NCBI RefSeq assembly: GCF_014161445.1
Contig: NZ_JABBXA010000019.1
Span: 62,001 to 126,000 of the forward strand
Source: Microbispora sp. H13382
Lineage (GTDB): Bacteria > Actinomycetota > Actinomycetes > Streptosporangiales > Streptosporangiaceae
Direction: 5' to 3'
DNA: 64,000 nt
A program made the translations under genes and the position numbers. Each line of letters begins with the position of its first letter. Position 1 is the stretch's first letter. Shown here one piece after another: positions 35,626-44,607 of the stretch. The notes under the pieces are model-generated. The model had not been told where the DNA came from and ran no database searches. It was given only the letters and a program-made list of their open reading frames with translations.

Positions 35626-36236
35626 ACGCACGACTGCACCGTTGCGGCGAGCACGCGGTCCTGGTCGAGCTCGACCGTCTCGAGGAGGTCGTCGCGCTCT
35701 ACGACGCCCTCGTGGCCGACTCCCCGCCGGGAGTCGTCGACATCGTCCCCGCGGCGCGGACGGTGCTCGTCCGGTTCGAGCCGCCGGCGCGCCACGCCGT
35801 GGTGGAGTCCGCCGTCCTGGCCGTACGGCCCGCGGGAGGCCGCCGTACGACGACCGAGGAGGTGGTGATCCCGGTGGTGTACGACGGCGACGACCTCGCC
35901 GACGTGGCCACGCTGACCGGGCTGACCGAACGCGAGGTCGTGGCGGTGCACACCGGGACACCCTGGACCGTCGCCTTCTGCGGGTTCGCCCCCGGCTTCG
36001 GATACCTGATCGGCGGCGACCCCCGGCTCGCCGTGCCGCGGCGGCCGGAGGCGCGTGTGCGCGTGCCCACCGGAGCCGTGGGGCTCGCCGGTGAGTTCAG
36101 CGGGGTCTACCCGCGCGAGTCGCCGGGCGGGTGGCAGCTGATCGGGCGCACCGAGACCGTGGTGTGGGACATCGCGGCCGACCCGCCCGCCCTGCTGCGC
36201 CCGGGGGTCCGGGTACGGTTCACGGAGGCCCTGTGA
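35622..36236 (+). CDS. pxpB: 5-oxoprolinase subunit B (KipI-like)
   Basis: A 204-residue subunit of 5-oxoprolinase, homologous to the sporulation inhibitor KipI. It has [24 protein letters not shown] at the N terminus and the conserved [39 protein letters not shown] segment. The GTG start overlaps the pxpA stop by four bases. Its stop lies inside a 17-base tandem duplication that creates the pxpC start. Confidence 0.93.
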   Translation: MNARLHRCGEHAVLVELDRLEEVVALYDALVADSPPGVVDIVPAARTVLVRFEPPARHAVVESAVLAVRPAGGRRTTTEEVVIPVVYDGDDLADVATLTGLTEREVVAVHTGTPWTVAFCGFAPGFGYLIGGDPRLAVPRRPEARVRVPTGAVGLAGEFSGVYPRESPGGWQLIGRTETVVWDIAADPPALLRPGVRVRFTEAL

Positions 36237-36255
36237 GTACGGAGGCCCTGTGAGT
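36222..36255. repeat. 17-bp exact tandem duplication at the pxpB/pxpC junction
   Basis: ACGGAGGCCCTGTGAGT occurs twice head to tail. The first copy contains the pxpB stop overlapping a GTG, the second contains the GTG used by pxpC with GGAGG upstream. The duplication has separated two genes that were probably overlapped as GTGA. Confidence 0.9.
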
Positions 36256-37194
36256 GAGGCGACTGTGAGCGCCGGTGGGAGCGAACCTCGGCGGGCGCTG
36301 GTGGTGCTGGCTCCCGGTCCCCTCACCACCGTGCAGGACCTCGGGCGGCGCCGGCACAGCCATCTCGGCGTCGGGCGTTCCGGCGCCGCCGACCGCGGCG
36401 CGCTGCGGCTGGCCAACCGCCTGCTGGCCAATCCCGAGGACGCGGCCTGCCTGGAGGTCACGCTGGGCGGGCTGAAGGTGCGTGCCACCGGCGATCTGCT
36501 CGTGGCGCTCACCGGCGCGCCCTGCCCCGCCACCGTCACCGACGCCGAGGGGCGCACCCGCGGCATCGGGCACGCGTCGGTCGAGCGCCTCCCGGACGGG
36601 GCCACGCTCCGTCTCGGCGTGCCGTCCCGCGGGCTGCGGACCTATCTCGCGGTCCGCGGCGGCGTCGACGTCCCTGAGGTGCTGGGGTCGCGGGCCACCG
36701 ATCTGCTCTCGGGGCTCGGCCCGGAACGTCCCGCCCCAGGGTCGGTGCTGCCGGTCGGGCCCGCGCCGGCGGAGTTCCCCGTGGCCGATCTCGCGCCGGT
36801 GCCCGGGCCCGGGTCCGGCGTGCTCACGCTGGGCGTGATGCCGGGGCCACGCCACGACTGGTTCAGGCCCGGGGCGCTGGCGGCCCTGTGCGCCGAGCCG
36901 TACGAGGTCACCGCGCACAGCGACCGCGTCGGCATGCGGCTGCGCGGGCCTCGCCTGGAACGCACGCGCGAAGGGGAGCTGCCGAGCGAGGGGATGGTCC
37001 CCGGCGCACTGCAGGTGCCGCCGTCCGGCCAGCCGACGCTCTTCCTCGCCGATCACCCCGTCACCGGCGGATATCCCGTCATAGCGGTGCTGCACGACGC
37101 CGACGTTGACCGGGCGGCGCAGGCCCGCCCCGGGCAGCGCGTCCGTTTCCGGGTGACGGGCGCCGGACGGCCCACCGGCCCGGGGAGGCCCTGA
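36250..37194 (+). CDS. pxpC: 5-oxoprolinase subunit C (KipA/AHS2)
   Basis: A 314-residue biotin-carboxylase-carrier-related AHS2 domain protein, third subunit of 5-oxoprolinase. Recognisable parts are [80 protein letters not shown] and the C-terminal [38 protein letters not shown]. The start is GTG at 36250; a second GTG at 36265 is possible. Its last base is shared with the next ATG. Confidence 0.93.
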   Translation: MSEATVSAGGSEPRRALVVLAPGPLTTVQDLGRRRHSHLGVGRSGAADRGALRLANRLLANPEDAACLEVTLGGLKVRATGDLLVALTGAPCPATVTDAEGRTRGIGHASVERLPDGATLRLGVPSRGLRTYLAVRGGVDVPEVLGSRATDLLSGLGPERPAPGSVLPVGPAPAEFPVADLAPVPGPGSGVLTLGVMPGPRHDWFRPGALAALCAEPYEVTAHSDRVGMRLRGPRLERTREGELPSEGMVPGALQVPPSGQPTLFLADHPVTGGYPVIAVLHDADVDRAAQARPGQRVRFRVTGAGRPTGPGRP

Positions 37195-37979
37195 TGGAAC
37201 TCGATCCCGCACGTCTGACCCCCCGCGAGGCGCGGGAGCTGTTCCGGGGAGGGCTGGTCACGCCCACCTCCGGCTGGGCCGCGGGGTGGACGCAGGCCAA
37301 CCTGATCGCGCTGCCGAGGGACAGGGCGTACGACTTCCTGCTGTTCGCGCAGCGCAATCCGCGCCCCTGCCCCGTTCTCGCCGTGACCGAGCCGGGCGAG
37401 CCGTTCGCGTCGATCTTCGACGGCGACCTGCGCACCGATCTGCCCGCCTACCGCGTCTACCGGGACGGCGAGCAGGTCGCCGAGGTCACCGATGTGACGT
37501 CCTACTGGCGCGACGACCTGGTGGGTTTCCTGATCGGCTGCAGTTTCACGTTCGAGGCCGCGTTGCTGGAGGCCGGCGTCCCGGTCCGCCACATCGAGGC
37601 GGGGACGAACGTGCCGATGTACCTGACCGACCGGCCGTGCGTCCCGGCGGGCGAGCTTTCCGGGCCGCTCGTGGTGTCGATGCGCCCGATCCCCGCCGAG
37701 CTGGTGCCGGCCGCGGTCCGGGTCACCTCGCGCTATCCGGCCGTGCACGGCGCACCGGTGCACGTCGGCGACCCCACCGCGCTGGGCATCGCCGACCTCG
37801 GCGAGCCGGACTTCGGCGACCCGGTCGAGGTGCGCGCCGGCGAACTGCCGGTCTTCTGGGCCTGCGGGGTGACGCCGCAGGCCGCGGTGATGCGGTCGCG
37901 TCCGCCGTTCGCGATCGGCCACGCGCCCGGCCACATGGCGATCACCGACGCCCGCGACAGCGCCTACCTGGTGCCCTGA
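37194..37979 (+). CDS. DUF1445 putative hydro-lyase (YcsI family)
   Basis: A 261-residue protein of the YcsI/DUF1445 family, called a putative hydro-lyase. It starts [20 protein letters not shown] and contains [61 protein letters not shown] and [11 protein letters not shown]. Its start overlaps the pxpC stop by one base, so it belongs to the 5-oxoprolinase operon. A related domain is part of mammalian D-glutamate cyclase, which makes 5-oxo-D-proline, so it may feed or salvage the oxoproline pool; that is inference. Confidence 0.85.
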   Translation: MELDPARLTPREARELFRGGLVTPTSGWAAGWTQANLIALPRDRAYDFLLFAQRNPRPCPVLAVTEPGEPFASIFDGDLRTDLPAYRVYRDGEQVAEVTDVTSYWRDDLVGFLIGCSFTFEAALLEAGVPVRHIEAGTNVPMYLTDRPCVPAGELSGPLVVSMRPIPAELVPAAVRVTSRYPAVHGAPVHVGDPTALGIADLGEPDFGDPVEVRAGELPVFWACGVTPQAAVMRSRPPFAIGHAPGHMAITDARDSAYLVP

Positions 37980-38005
37980 GACAGCGCTTACCCGGTCTGG
38001 CGGGA

Positions 38006-38743
38006 TCAGTCGCCGGCGCGGCGGACGAGGGGGTTGGCGGCGGTGGAGTTGCGGATGCTGAAGGTCACGCTGCCGGCGCGGTAGCGGTCGTCGGAGGACT
38101 CGACGGGCCGGCCCTCCTGGGTGGTGGTGACGCGGCGCTGGCGCAGCAGAGGGCTGCCCCGCCGCACGCCGAGCAGCCGGGCGTCCTCGCTGCCGGCCGC
38201 CACCGCGTCGATCAGGTGCTCGCCGTACGCGAAGACCAGGCCGACCGACTCGTAGAGCTCCTGGGTCACCGACTCGCAGTCGGGATCGAGCCGCTCGACG
38301 GCGGGGGCGATCCAGCCGGCGTAGACGGTGCGCTCGACCAGCACCGGCTCGCCGTCGAGCCGCCGCAGCCGCAGCACGGCGAGCACCTCCTCCCCCGGCT
38401 CGAGCGACAGCCGTACGGCCTCGGAGGGCGAGCACGGGCGGCGCCCGGAGGACAGCACGGTCCCGCTGGCGCGGTAGCCCATCGAGCGGGCCCACTGCGC
38501 GAAGCTGTGCAACTCGGCGAAGCTCTGGCTGCGCTCGCTGCCGAGCACGATGCGCCGGGCGCCCTGCCGGGACCCGACCAGCCCCTCGGCGGCGAGCAGG
38601 GCGACGGCCTGACGGACGGTCCCGCGCGCGGCGGCGTACCGTAAGGCCAGCTCAGCCTCGGAGGGAAGCTGAGCGCCTATCGGATAGTCCCCCCTGACGA
38701 TGGCGTCCCGCAGGTCACTCGCGATCTGTTCGTAGCGCGCCAT
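38006..38743 (-). CDS. GntR-family regulator, HutC/UTRA subfamily
   Basis: A 245-residue regulator. The winged helix is YEQIASDLRDAIVRGDYPIGAQLPSEAELALRYAAARGTVRQAVALLAAEGLV. The C-terminal UTRA ligand domain has EEVLAVLRLRRLDGEPVLVERTVYAGW and LLRQRRVTTTQEGRPVESSDDRYRAGSVTFSI. It is divergent from the ABC importer and lies next to the palindrome at 38801, so it probably controls that operon. PhnF-like members sense phosphonates and others sense sugars or histidine derivatives; the ligand here is unproven. Confidence 0.87.
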   Translation of the reverse strand: MARYEQIASDLRDAIVRGDYPIGAQLPSEAELALRYAAARGTVRQAVALLAAEGLVGSRQGARRIVLGSERSQSFAELHSFAQWARSMGYRASGTVLSSGRRPCSPSEAVRLSLEPGEEVLAVLRLRRLDGEPVLVERTVYAGWIAPAVERLDPDCESVTQELYESVGLVFAYGEHLIDAVAAGSEDARLLGVRRGSPLLRQRRVTTTQEGRPVESSDDRYRAGSVTFSIRNSTAANPLVRRAGD

Positions 38744-38800
38744 CGTGCTGAGCCCTTCCGTTCACGCGACCGACATCGATATGCGACTTACTTACTCTGG

Positions 38801-38814
38801 CTTGTTTGTACAAG
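38801..38814. promoter_or_regulatory. Palindrome CTTGT-TTGT-ACAAG, likely UTRA-regulator operator
   Basis: Perfect 5-base arms separated by four bases lie 41 bases before the TTG of the importer's binding protein and 58 bases from the divergent regulator start. The half-site style resembles HutC-type sites such as those of PhnF and DasR. Confidence 0.6.
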
Positions 38815-38855
38815 TTCGCCTAAGTTCGATCCACGCACCATAGTGGGAGGGACCC

Positions 38856-40007
38856 TTGTCCACACGTACCGCCGGCCTCGTGGCCGCGCTCACGATAACC
38901 ACCTCAGTGATCGCGGCGTGCGGCGCCGCCCCGACGACCGCCGGCGGCGGCTCGGGATCGGGCGACTCCAAGGCCGCCTCCGCGACCTCCGCCCAGGACT
39001 TCGGCGGCCTGGACAAGCTGGTGGAGGCCGCCAAGAAGGAAGGGCAGCTCAACACCATCGCGCTCCCGCCGGACTGGGCCAACTACGGCGAGGTCATCAA
39101 GGCGTTCGAGGCCAAGTACGGCATCAAGATCACCAATGACAACCCCGACGGCTCCAGCCAGGACGAGATCAACGCGGTCAAGACTCTCAAGGGGCAGGGC
39201 CGCGCCCCCGACGTGCTCGACCTCGGCAGCGCCTTCGCGCTCAGCGGCGCCCAGGAGGGCCTGTTCGCGCCGTACAAGGTGCAGAGCTGGGACAAGATCC
39301 CCGACGGGCAGAAGGACGCGAGCGGCGCCTGGTACTACGACTACGGCGGCTACATCTCCATCGGCTGCGACGCCAAGCGGGTCAAGACCTGCCCGCAGAC
39401 GTTCGCCGACCTGCTCAAGCCCGAGTACAAGGGCATGGTCGCGCTGAACGGCGACCCGACCAAGGCGGGCGCCGCCTTCGCCGGCGTGTACGCCGCCTCG
39501 CTCGCCAACCAGGGCTCGTTCGACGACATCCAGCCCGGCATCGACTTCTTCAAGAAGCTCAAGGAGAACGGCAACTTCAACCCCGTGGAGGCCACCCCCG
39601 CCACGGTCGAGAAGGGCGAGACCCCGATCACCCTCGACTGGGACTACCTGCAGGCGAGCTACGCCAAGGAGTTCGCGTCCAAGGGCGTGGACTGGAAGAT
39701 CGCGATTCCCTCGGACGGCGAGTACGCCAACTTCTACGCCCAGGCGATCAACAAGTGGGCGCCGCACCCCGCCGCCGCCCGCCTGTGGCAGGAGTTCCTC
39801 TACAGCTCCGAGGGCCAGAACCTGTGGCTGAAGGGCTACGCCCGCCCGGTGCTGCTGCCGTCCATGCAGGAGGACGGCAGCGCGGACGCCGCCATGGTCG
39901 ACCAGCTCCCCAAGGTCGAGGGCACCCCCTCCTTCCCCACCCCGGACCAGGTCAACAAGGCCAAGGAGGCCCTGGCGAGCGGGTGGGGCGCGGCGGTCTC
40001 GGGCTGA
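38856..40007 (+). CDS. ABC importer lipoprotein, solute-binding (Fe3+/putrescine/phosphonate type)
   Basis: A 383-residue lipoprotein that captures the substrate outside the membrane. The lipobox is SVIAACG with the lipidated Cys about 22, followed by a Gly/Ser linker. The binding domain resembles the PotD/FbpA/PhnS group: KEGQLNTIALPPDWANYGEVIKAFEAKYGIKITNDNPDGSSQDEINAVKTL, and TPITLDWDYLQASYAKEFA. It starts with TTG, preceded by GGGAGGG. It is first of a five-gene operon. The substrate is not certain; 2-aminoethylphosphonate or another phospho-compound is suggested by the phosphatase at the end. Confidence 0.85.
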   Translation: MSTRTAGLVAALTITTSVIAACGAAPTTAGGGSGSGDSKAASATSAQDFGGLDKLVEAAKKEGQLNTIALPPDWANYGEVIKAFEAKYGIKITNDNPDGSSQDEINAVKTLKGQGRAPDVLDLGSAFALSGAQEGLFAPYKVQSWDKIPDGQKDASGAWYYDYGGYISIGCDAKRVKTCPQTFADLLKPEYKGMVALNGDPTKAGAAFAGVYAASLANQGSFDDIQPGIDFFKKLKENGNFNPVEATPATVEKGETPITLDWDYLQASYAKEFASKGVDWKIAIPSDGEYANFYAQAINKWAPHPAAARLWQEFLYSSEGQNLWLKGYARPVLLPSMQEDGSADAAMVDQLPKVEGTPSFPTPDQVNKAKEALASGWGAAVSG

Positions 40008-40011
40008 GACC

Positions 40012-40848
40012 GTGCGCGACAGCCGTACGCGATCGAAGGGCCGGTGGGCGGCCGCGCCGCTGCTGGTCTTCGCCGTCATCGTCTTCGGCGTGCCGATGCT
40101 GGTCCTCCTCGGTGGCACGTTCACCAAGGAGGGCACGCTCAGCACCGCCAACCTCACCGAGTCGCTCCAGGGCGCGTACCTGACCGCGCTGGTCGGGAGC
40201 GTCAAGATCTCGGCGCTCGTGGCGGTGCTGGGCGGGGTGCTCGGCACCTTCCTCGCCCAGGCCGTGGTGACCTCCAGGTTCCGGGCGCTGCGCGAGGCGG
40301 TGCTGACCGCCTCCGGCGTACTGGCCAACTTCGGCGGCGTGCCGCTGGCCTTCGCCTGGATCGCCACGCTCGGCAACTCGGGCGTCGTCACCACCACGCT
40401 CGGCCTCGGCCAGCACGGGTGGAACCTGTACAACTTCTGGGGTCTCACCCTGGTCTACCTGTACTTCTCCATCCCCCTCCAGGTGCTCACGGTCGTGCCC
40501 GCGCTGGACGGGCTGCGCCCGCAGTGGCGTGAGGCCGCGCAGAACAACGGCGCGAGCACCTGGCAGTTCTGGCGGTACGTCGGGATCCCGGTGCTGACCC
40601 CGGCGCTGCTCGGCGGGGTCGTGCTGCTGTTCGGCGGCGCGTTCTCGGCCTACGCCACGGCGCAGGCCATGGTCGGGTCCACCGTCCCGCTGGTCACGCT
40701 GAAGATCGCCGACGCGCTCACCGGCAACGTCCTGATCGGCCACGAGAACGTCGCGCTGGCCCTCAGCCTCGACATGATCGTGGTCGCGGGCCTGGTCATG
40801 GCCGTCTACCTCCCGCTGCAGCGAAGGAGCGCCCGATGGCTTCGCTGA
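40012..40848 (+). CDS. ABC importer permease 1
   Basis: A 278-residue inner-membrane permease with six predicted helices. It begins VRDSRTRSKGRWAAAPLLVFAVIVFGVPMLVLLGG and carries the cytoplasmic EAA-type loop WREAAQNNGASTWQFWRYVGIPVLTPALLG, which docks on the ATPase. It starts with GTG, 4 bases after the binding-protein stop, and its last 13 bases overlap permease 2. Confidence 0.9.
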   Translation: MRDSRTRSKGRWAAAPLLVFAVIVFGVPMLVLLGGTFTKEGTLSTANLTESLQGAYLTALVGSVKISALVAVLGGVLGTFLAQAVVTSRFRALREAVLTASGVLANFGGVPLAFAWIATLGNSGVVTTTLGLGQHGWNLYNFWGLTLVYLYFSIPLQVLTVVPALDGLRPQWREAAQNNGASTWQFWRYVGIPVLTPALLGGVVLLFGGAFSAYATAQAMVGSTVPLVTLKIADALTGNVLIGHENVALALSLDMIVVAGLVMAVYLPLQRRSARWLR

Positions 40849-41726
40849 CCCCACAGGTTTCCACACAGGTCACCACACAGGTGACCCCCGGGACGGTGCC
40901 CGCGCGCGGCGGCGGCCGGCCCCGGCGTCCCCGGGTGTGGCGCGGGGTGGTCCTCCTGCTCGCCGCCGTCTACTTCCTCGTCCCGCTGATCGCGTCGTTC
41001 GTCTTCACGGTGAAAGCGCCGGGCCGGGGCTTCTCGCTCGACGCGTACGGCCAGATCTTCTCGGCCGAGGGCTTCGGCGGCAGCCTCCTGCTGTCGCTCG
41101 GGCTCGGGCTCGCCACGATCGCGCTGGTGCTGCTGCTGACGCTGCCCGCCGTGGTGGCCGTACGGCTCGGCGCGCCGCGGCTGCGGCCGGTGCTGGAGGT
41201 GGTCTGCACGCTGCCGCTGGTCGTGCCCCCGATCACGTTCGTGGCCGGGATCAGCACGGTGCTGCGGTGGGGGCCGGACTACCTGGCGAGCACGCCCTTC
41301 TACCAGACGATCATCGCGCTGCAGAACCCCGGCTTCCCGGTGGTGCTCGTGCTCGCCTACGTCGTGCTGGCACTGCCGTTCGCCTACCGCTCGCTCGACG
41401 CGGGCCTGGGCGCGATCGACGTGCGCACGCTTACGGAGGCGGCCAGGAACCTCGGGGCGTCGTGGCCCCACGTGCTGCTGCGGGTGATCATCCCGAACAT
41501 GCGGTCGGCGATGGCCAGCGCGTCGTTCCTCACGCTGGCGCTGGTGCTCGGGGAGTTCACCATCGCCCGGCTGCTCAGCTTCGAGACCTTCCCCAACTGG
41601 ATCTACCGGATCTCCGGCTCACAGGCACAGGTGTCGGTGGCCGTCTCGGTGTTCAGCCTGCTGATCACCTGGCTGCTGCTGCTCGCCCTGTCGTCCGCCG
41701 GCGCGAGGCAAAGGAGTGGATCATGA
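40836..41726 (+). CDS. ABC importer permease 2
   Basis: A 296-residue inner-membrane permease. The first ~35 residues are a basic cytoplasmic tail. About six helices follow. The EAA loop reads LTEAARNLGASWPHVLLRVIIPNMRSAMASASFLTLALVLGEFTIARLL, the usual FbpB/PotC-like pattern. Its stop overlaps the ATPase start (ATGA at 41723-41726), so the two are coupled. Confidence 0.9.
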   Translation: MASLTPQVSTQVTTQVTPGTVPARGGGRPRRPRVWRGVVLLLAAVYFLVPLIASFVFTVKAPGRGFSLDAYGQIFSAEGFGGSLLLSLGLGLATIALVLLLTLPAVVAVRLGAPRLRPVLEVVCTLPLVVPPITFVAGISTVLRWGPDYLASTPFYQTIIALQNPGFPVVLVLAYVVLALPFAYRSLDAGLGAIDVRTLTEAARNLGASWPHVLLRVIIPNMRSAMASASFLTLALVLGEFTIARLLSFETFPNWIYRISGSQAQVSVAVSVFSLLITWLLLLALSSAGARQRSGS

Positions 41727-42805
41727 ACGGCGCCCGGGTCGAGTTCCGCGGCCTGCGGCGGCGGTTCGGCAGCACGGTCGCGCTGGACGGGCTCGACCTC
41801 ACGGTGGAGCCGGGCGAGCTGATCGCGCTGCTCGGCCCGTCGGGGTGCGGCAAGACGACCGCGCTGCGCTGCCTGGCCGGCTTCGAGCAGCCCGACGAGG
41901 GCGAGGTCCTGGTGGACGGCGCCGACATCACGCGCGTGCCGGCCAACCGGCGCGACGCCGGCATGGTCTTCCAGTCCTACAGCCTCTTCCCCAACCTCAA
42001 CGCGCGGGACAACGTGGGCTTCGGCTTGCGGGTGCGCAAGGCGCCCGCCGCCAAGAGGCACGCCCGCGCGCAGGAACTGCTGGAGCTGGTCGGCCTGCCC
42101 TCGGTCGGCGACCGTTACCCCCATCAGCTGTCCGGCGGTCAGCAGCAGCGCGTGGCGCTGGCCCGCGCGCTCGCCCTGGAGCCCAGGGTGCTGCTGCTGG
42201 ACGAGCCGCTGTCGGCGCTCGACGCCAAGGTGCGGGTCACGCTGCGCGAGGAGATCCGCCGCCTGCAGCTGTCCCTCGGCATCACGACGATCTTCGTGAC
42301 GCACGACCAGGAGGAGGCGCTGTCGATGGCCGACCGGGTCGCCGTGCTGCGCGAGGGCCGCCTGGAGCAGGTCGCCGACCCCGCCACGTTGTACGACCGG
42401 CCGGCCACCCCGTTCGTCGCCGAGTTCGTCGGGGCGATGAACCACCTGCCCGGCCTGGTGTCGGGCGACCGGGTCACGGTCCTCGGCCAGACGCTGCCGG
42501 TGGAGGGGCCGTCCCCGGACGCCGCGCGGGTGGACGTGCTCGTACGGCCCGAGGCCGTGCTGGTCACCCCCGACGGCGAGGGCGACGGGATCGTCATGGT
42601 GTCGTCGTTCCGCGGCTCCACCGCCCGCCTACGGGTCCGCCTGGGCGACGGCAACGAGGTGCTGGCCGACGTGCCCGGGCACGACTCCGCGCGCTTCGCG
42701 CCCGGCACCGCCGTACGCGTCGGGCTGGTCGAGCGGCCCGTGCTCGTGTCGGCCCGTCCGGAGGCCGGAGCCGCGGCGGCGGTCCCCGAACCCGATGTCG
42801 TCTAG
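41723..42805 (+). CDS. ABC importer ATPase
   Basis: A 360-residue ATPase that powers the importer. Motifs are Walker A GPSGCGKTT, Q-loop MVFQSYSLFPNL, signature LSGGQQQRVALARALA, Walker B LLLDEPLSALD and switch histidine VTHDQEEAL. The C-terminal ~110 residues form the TOBE regulatory domain (VRPEAVLVTPDGEGDGIVMVSSFRGSTARLRVRLGDG). The class is PotA/FbpC/PhnT. It overlaps permease 2 by four bases and the HAD gene by 11. Confidence 0.93.
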   Translation: MNGARVEFRGLRRRFGSTVALDGLDLTVEPGELIALLGPSGCGKTTALRCLAGFEQPDEGEVLVDGADITRVPANRRDAGMVFQSYSLFPNLNARDNVGFGLRVRKAPAAKRHARAQELLELVGLPSVGDRYPHQLSGGQQQRVALARALALEPRVLLLDEPLSALDAKVRVTLREEIRRLQLSLGITTIFVTHDQEEALSMADRVAVLREGRLEQVADPATLYDRPATPFVAEFVGAMNHLPGLVSGDRVTVLGQTLPVEGPSPDAARVDVLVRPEAVLVTPDGEGDGIVMVSSFRGSTARLRVRLGDGNEVLADVPGHDSARFAPGTAVRVGLVERPVLVSARPEAGAAAAVPEPDVV

Positions 42806-43475
42806 AGAGCGCCCGGCGGCGGTGCTGTTCGACATGGACGGCACGCTGGTGGACACCGAAGGCCTGTGGTGGGACGCCTGCGTGGAGGTCGCGGACGGCC
42901 TGGGCTCCCCTCTCGGGGAGGCCGACCGGGAGGAGTTGTACGGCCTGTCGGTCGAGGACGCCGCCCTGCACATCACAGCCGCCCTGGACACCACCGGGGG
43001 TCCCGGGGCGCTAGCCGTCGAGGCCATGCTGACGGACGCGTTCACCGTCCGGCTCGAAAGCGGGGTGACCACGCTCCCCGGCGCGGTCGCGCTGCTGGAG
43101 GCCCTGCGCGCGGCCGGGATCCCGGCCGGGCTGGTCAGCGCGTCCCCCCGGCCGGTCGTGGACCTGGTGCTGGAGACCGTCGGCGGGCACCGCTTCCGGC
43201 TGTCGGTGGCCGCCGGGGACAGCGCCAGGAACAAGCCGGCGCCCGACCCGTACCTGGCCGCCGCGGCGCGGCTCGGCGTCGACCCCGCCGCGTGCGTGGC
43301 GATCGAGGACAGCCCGACGGGCGTCGCCTCGGCCCGGGCCGCCGGGTGCGCCGTCATCGCGGTCGGCCTCCTGGGCGGCAGCGGCGTGACGGCCGTGCCG
43401 ACGCTGGAAAGCGTCGACCTGCCGCTGCTGCGCCGGTTGGTCTCCCCTCCGGGGTCGATCACTCCAGGGCCATAA
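42795..43475 (+). CDS. HAD-superfamily hydrolase (beta-phosphoglucomutase-like)
   Basis: A 226-residue cytoplasmic phosphatase or phosphonatase-like enzyme. The nucleophile motif is VLFDMDGTLVDTEG. Motif II appears in GLVSASPRPVV, motif III lysine in KPAPDPYL and motif IV in AIEDSPTGVASARAAGC. The cap is the helical C1 type. The start codon lies inside the ATPase gene (11-base overlap), so it is part of the importer operon and probably hydrolyses the imported phospho-compound. The substrate is unassigned. True PhnX phosphonatases use a lysine in the cap that I cannot place with confidence. Confidence 0.85.
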   Translation: MSSRERPAAVLFDMDGTLVDTEGLWWDACVEVADGLGSPLGEADREELYGLSVEDAALHITAALDTTGGPGALAVEAMLTDAFTVRLESGVTTLPGAVALLEALRAAGIPAGLVSASPRPVVDLVLETVGGHRFRLSVAAGDSARNKPAPDPYLAAAARLGVDPAACVAIEDSPTGVASARAAGCAVIAVGLLGGSGVTAVPTLESVDLPLLRRLVSPPGSITPGP

Positions 43476-43499
43476 GTACCTTTTGGATATCTTCGCACT

Positions 43500-43853
43500 G
43501 TGAAGACCGTTTGCGATGATCCCAAGGACGTCTACTCCGCCGCCTGCCCGTGCCGCGACATGCTCGACCTGCTGGCCAACAAGTGGAGCGCGCTGGCCCT
43601 GGGCGCCATAGAGGACGGGCCGCAGCGTTTCGGCGCGCTGCGCGCCCGCCTCCAGGGCGTCAGCCCCAAAGTGCTCACCCAGACCCTGCGCCGCCTGGAA
43701 GACCACGGCCTCGTCCACCGCGAGGTGTATCCGGAGGTGCCGCTGCGCGTGGAATACAGCCTCACCCCGCTCGGCAGGGACGCCAACGTCCCGCTCGCCC
43801 TCCTGCGGACGTGGGTGGAGCGCAACATCGACCGCTTCCCCGGCTCCGACTAG
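43500..43853 (+). CDS. HxlR-family regulator
   Basis: A 117-residue winged-helix regulator. CPCRDMLDLLANKWSALALGAIEDGPQRFGALRARLQGVSPKVLTQTLRRLEDHGLVHREVYPEVPLRVEYSLTPLG is the full HxlR domain. A cysteine pair at the N terminus (AACPCRD) could be redox-active, as in HypR/YodB relatives that respond to quinones or disulfide stress. The start is GTG. An AT-rich stretch (AAGTACCTTTTGGATATC) lies just upstream and may be promoter and operator. It precedes a broken and an intact oxidoreductase gene, which are typical targets. Confidence 0.88.
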   Translation: MKTVCDDPKDVYSAACPCRDMLDLLANKWSALALGAIEDGPQRFGALRARLQGVSPKVLTQTLRRLEDHGLVHREVYPEVPLRVEYSLTPLGRDANVPLALLRTWVERNIDRFPGSD

Positions 43854-43986
43854 TCCCCTCACCTCGACGGTTCCCATCGGGTACTCGTGTCCCTTGCGGG
43901 TAACCACGCTCCGGCGGGTACCGTCCCACAGTCACCGCGCCGCCGTGCGATCCGCGCCGGCCGCCTCTGTGTGTGGGAGGACCCTC

Positions 43987-44525
43987 ATGAGTGAGTACCC
44001 GAGCTCGTCGTGCAGCTCGCGCGCGCCCTGACCGGGCTGACCGTGATCGGCACGGCCTCCCGGCCGGAGACCGTGGAGTTCGCCCGCCGGATGGGCGCCC
44101 ACCACGTGGTGGACCACCGCGCCCCGCTGGCCAAGCAGCTGGCCGAGGTCGCGCCGGGCGGCGTGGACTTCGTCTTCAGCACGACCGGGACCGACCGCAA
44201 CCTCGCGGCCTACGCCGAGGCGCTCACCCCCTTCGGCCGGATCGTCGCCATCGACGACCACGACTCCCTCGACATCGGCGTGCTCAAGTCGAAGAGCATC
44301 GCCTTCCACTGGGAGCTCATGTTCACCCACTCGCTGTTCGGGACCCCGAACCAGGTGAACCAGCACCGCATCCTCGACCGGGTCGCGCGGCTCGTCGACG
44401 CCGGGGTCGTCACGACCACCGCCAACCTGGACCTCGGCCCGGTCAACGCCGCCAACCTGCGCGAGGCCCACCGCATCCTCGAGTCGGGCACCGCGATCGG
44501 CAAGATCACCCTGACCGGTTTCTGA
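43987..44525 (+). pseudogene. Internally deleted zinc-type alcohol/quinone oxidoreductase
   Basis: Only the C-terminal half of an MDR-family dehydrogenase is present (QLARALTGLTVIGTASRPETVEFARRMGAHHVVDHRAPLAKQLAE ... GTAIGKITLTGF, about 171 residues). A good ribosome-binding site (GGGAGGACC) and an ATG at 43987 remain, but after a few codons the frame runs into a stop and the dehydrogenase continues in another frame from about 44001. The N-terminal GroES-like catalytic domain and the start of the Rossmann fold are missing. This is best explained by an internal deletion of roughly 450-500 bases with a frameshift. The zinc-independent gene after it is intact. Confidence 0.8.
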
Positions 44526-44607
44526 GGCCCGCCGTACCGGGCCCGGGAACAACCTCCGGGGAGCGGCCGGTTAGTGGCATTCAGAAGAGACCAGACAGGA
44601 GCCGCGC

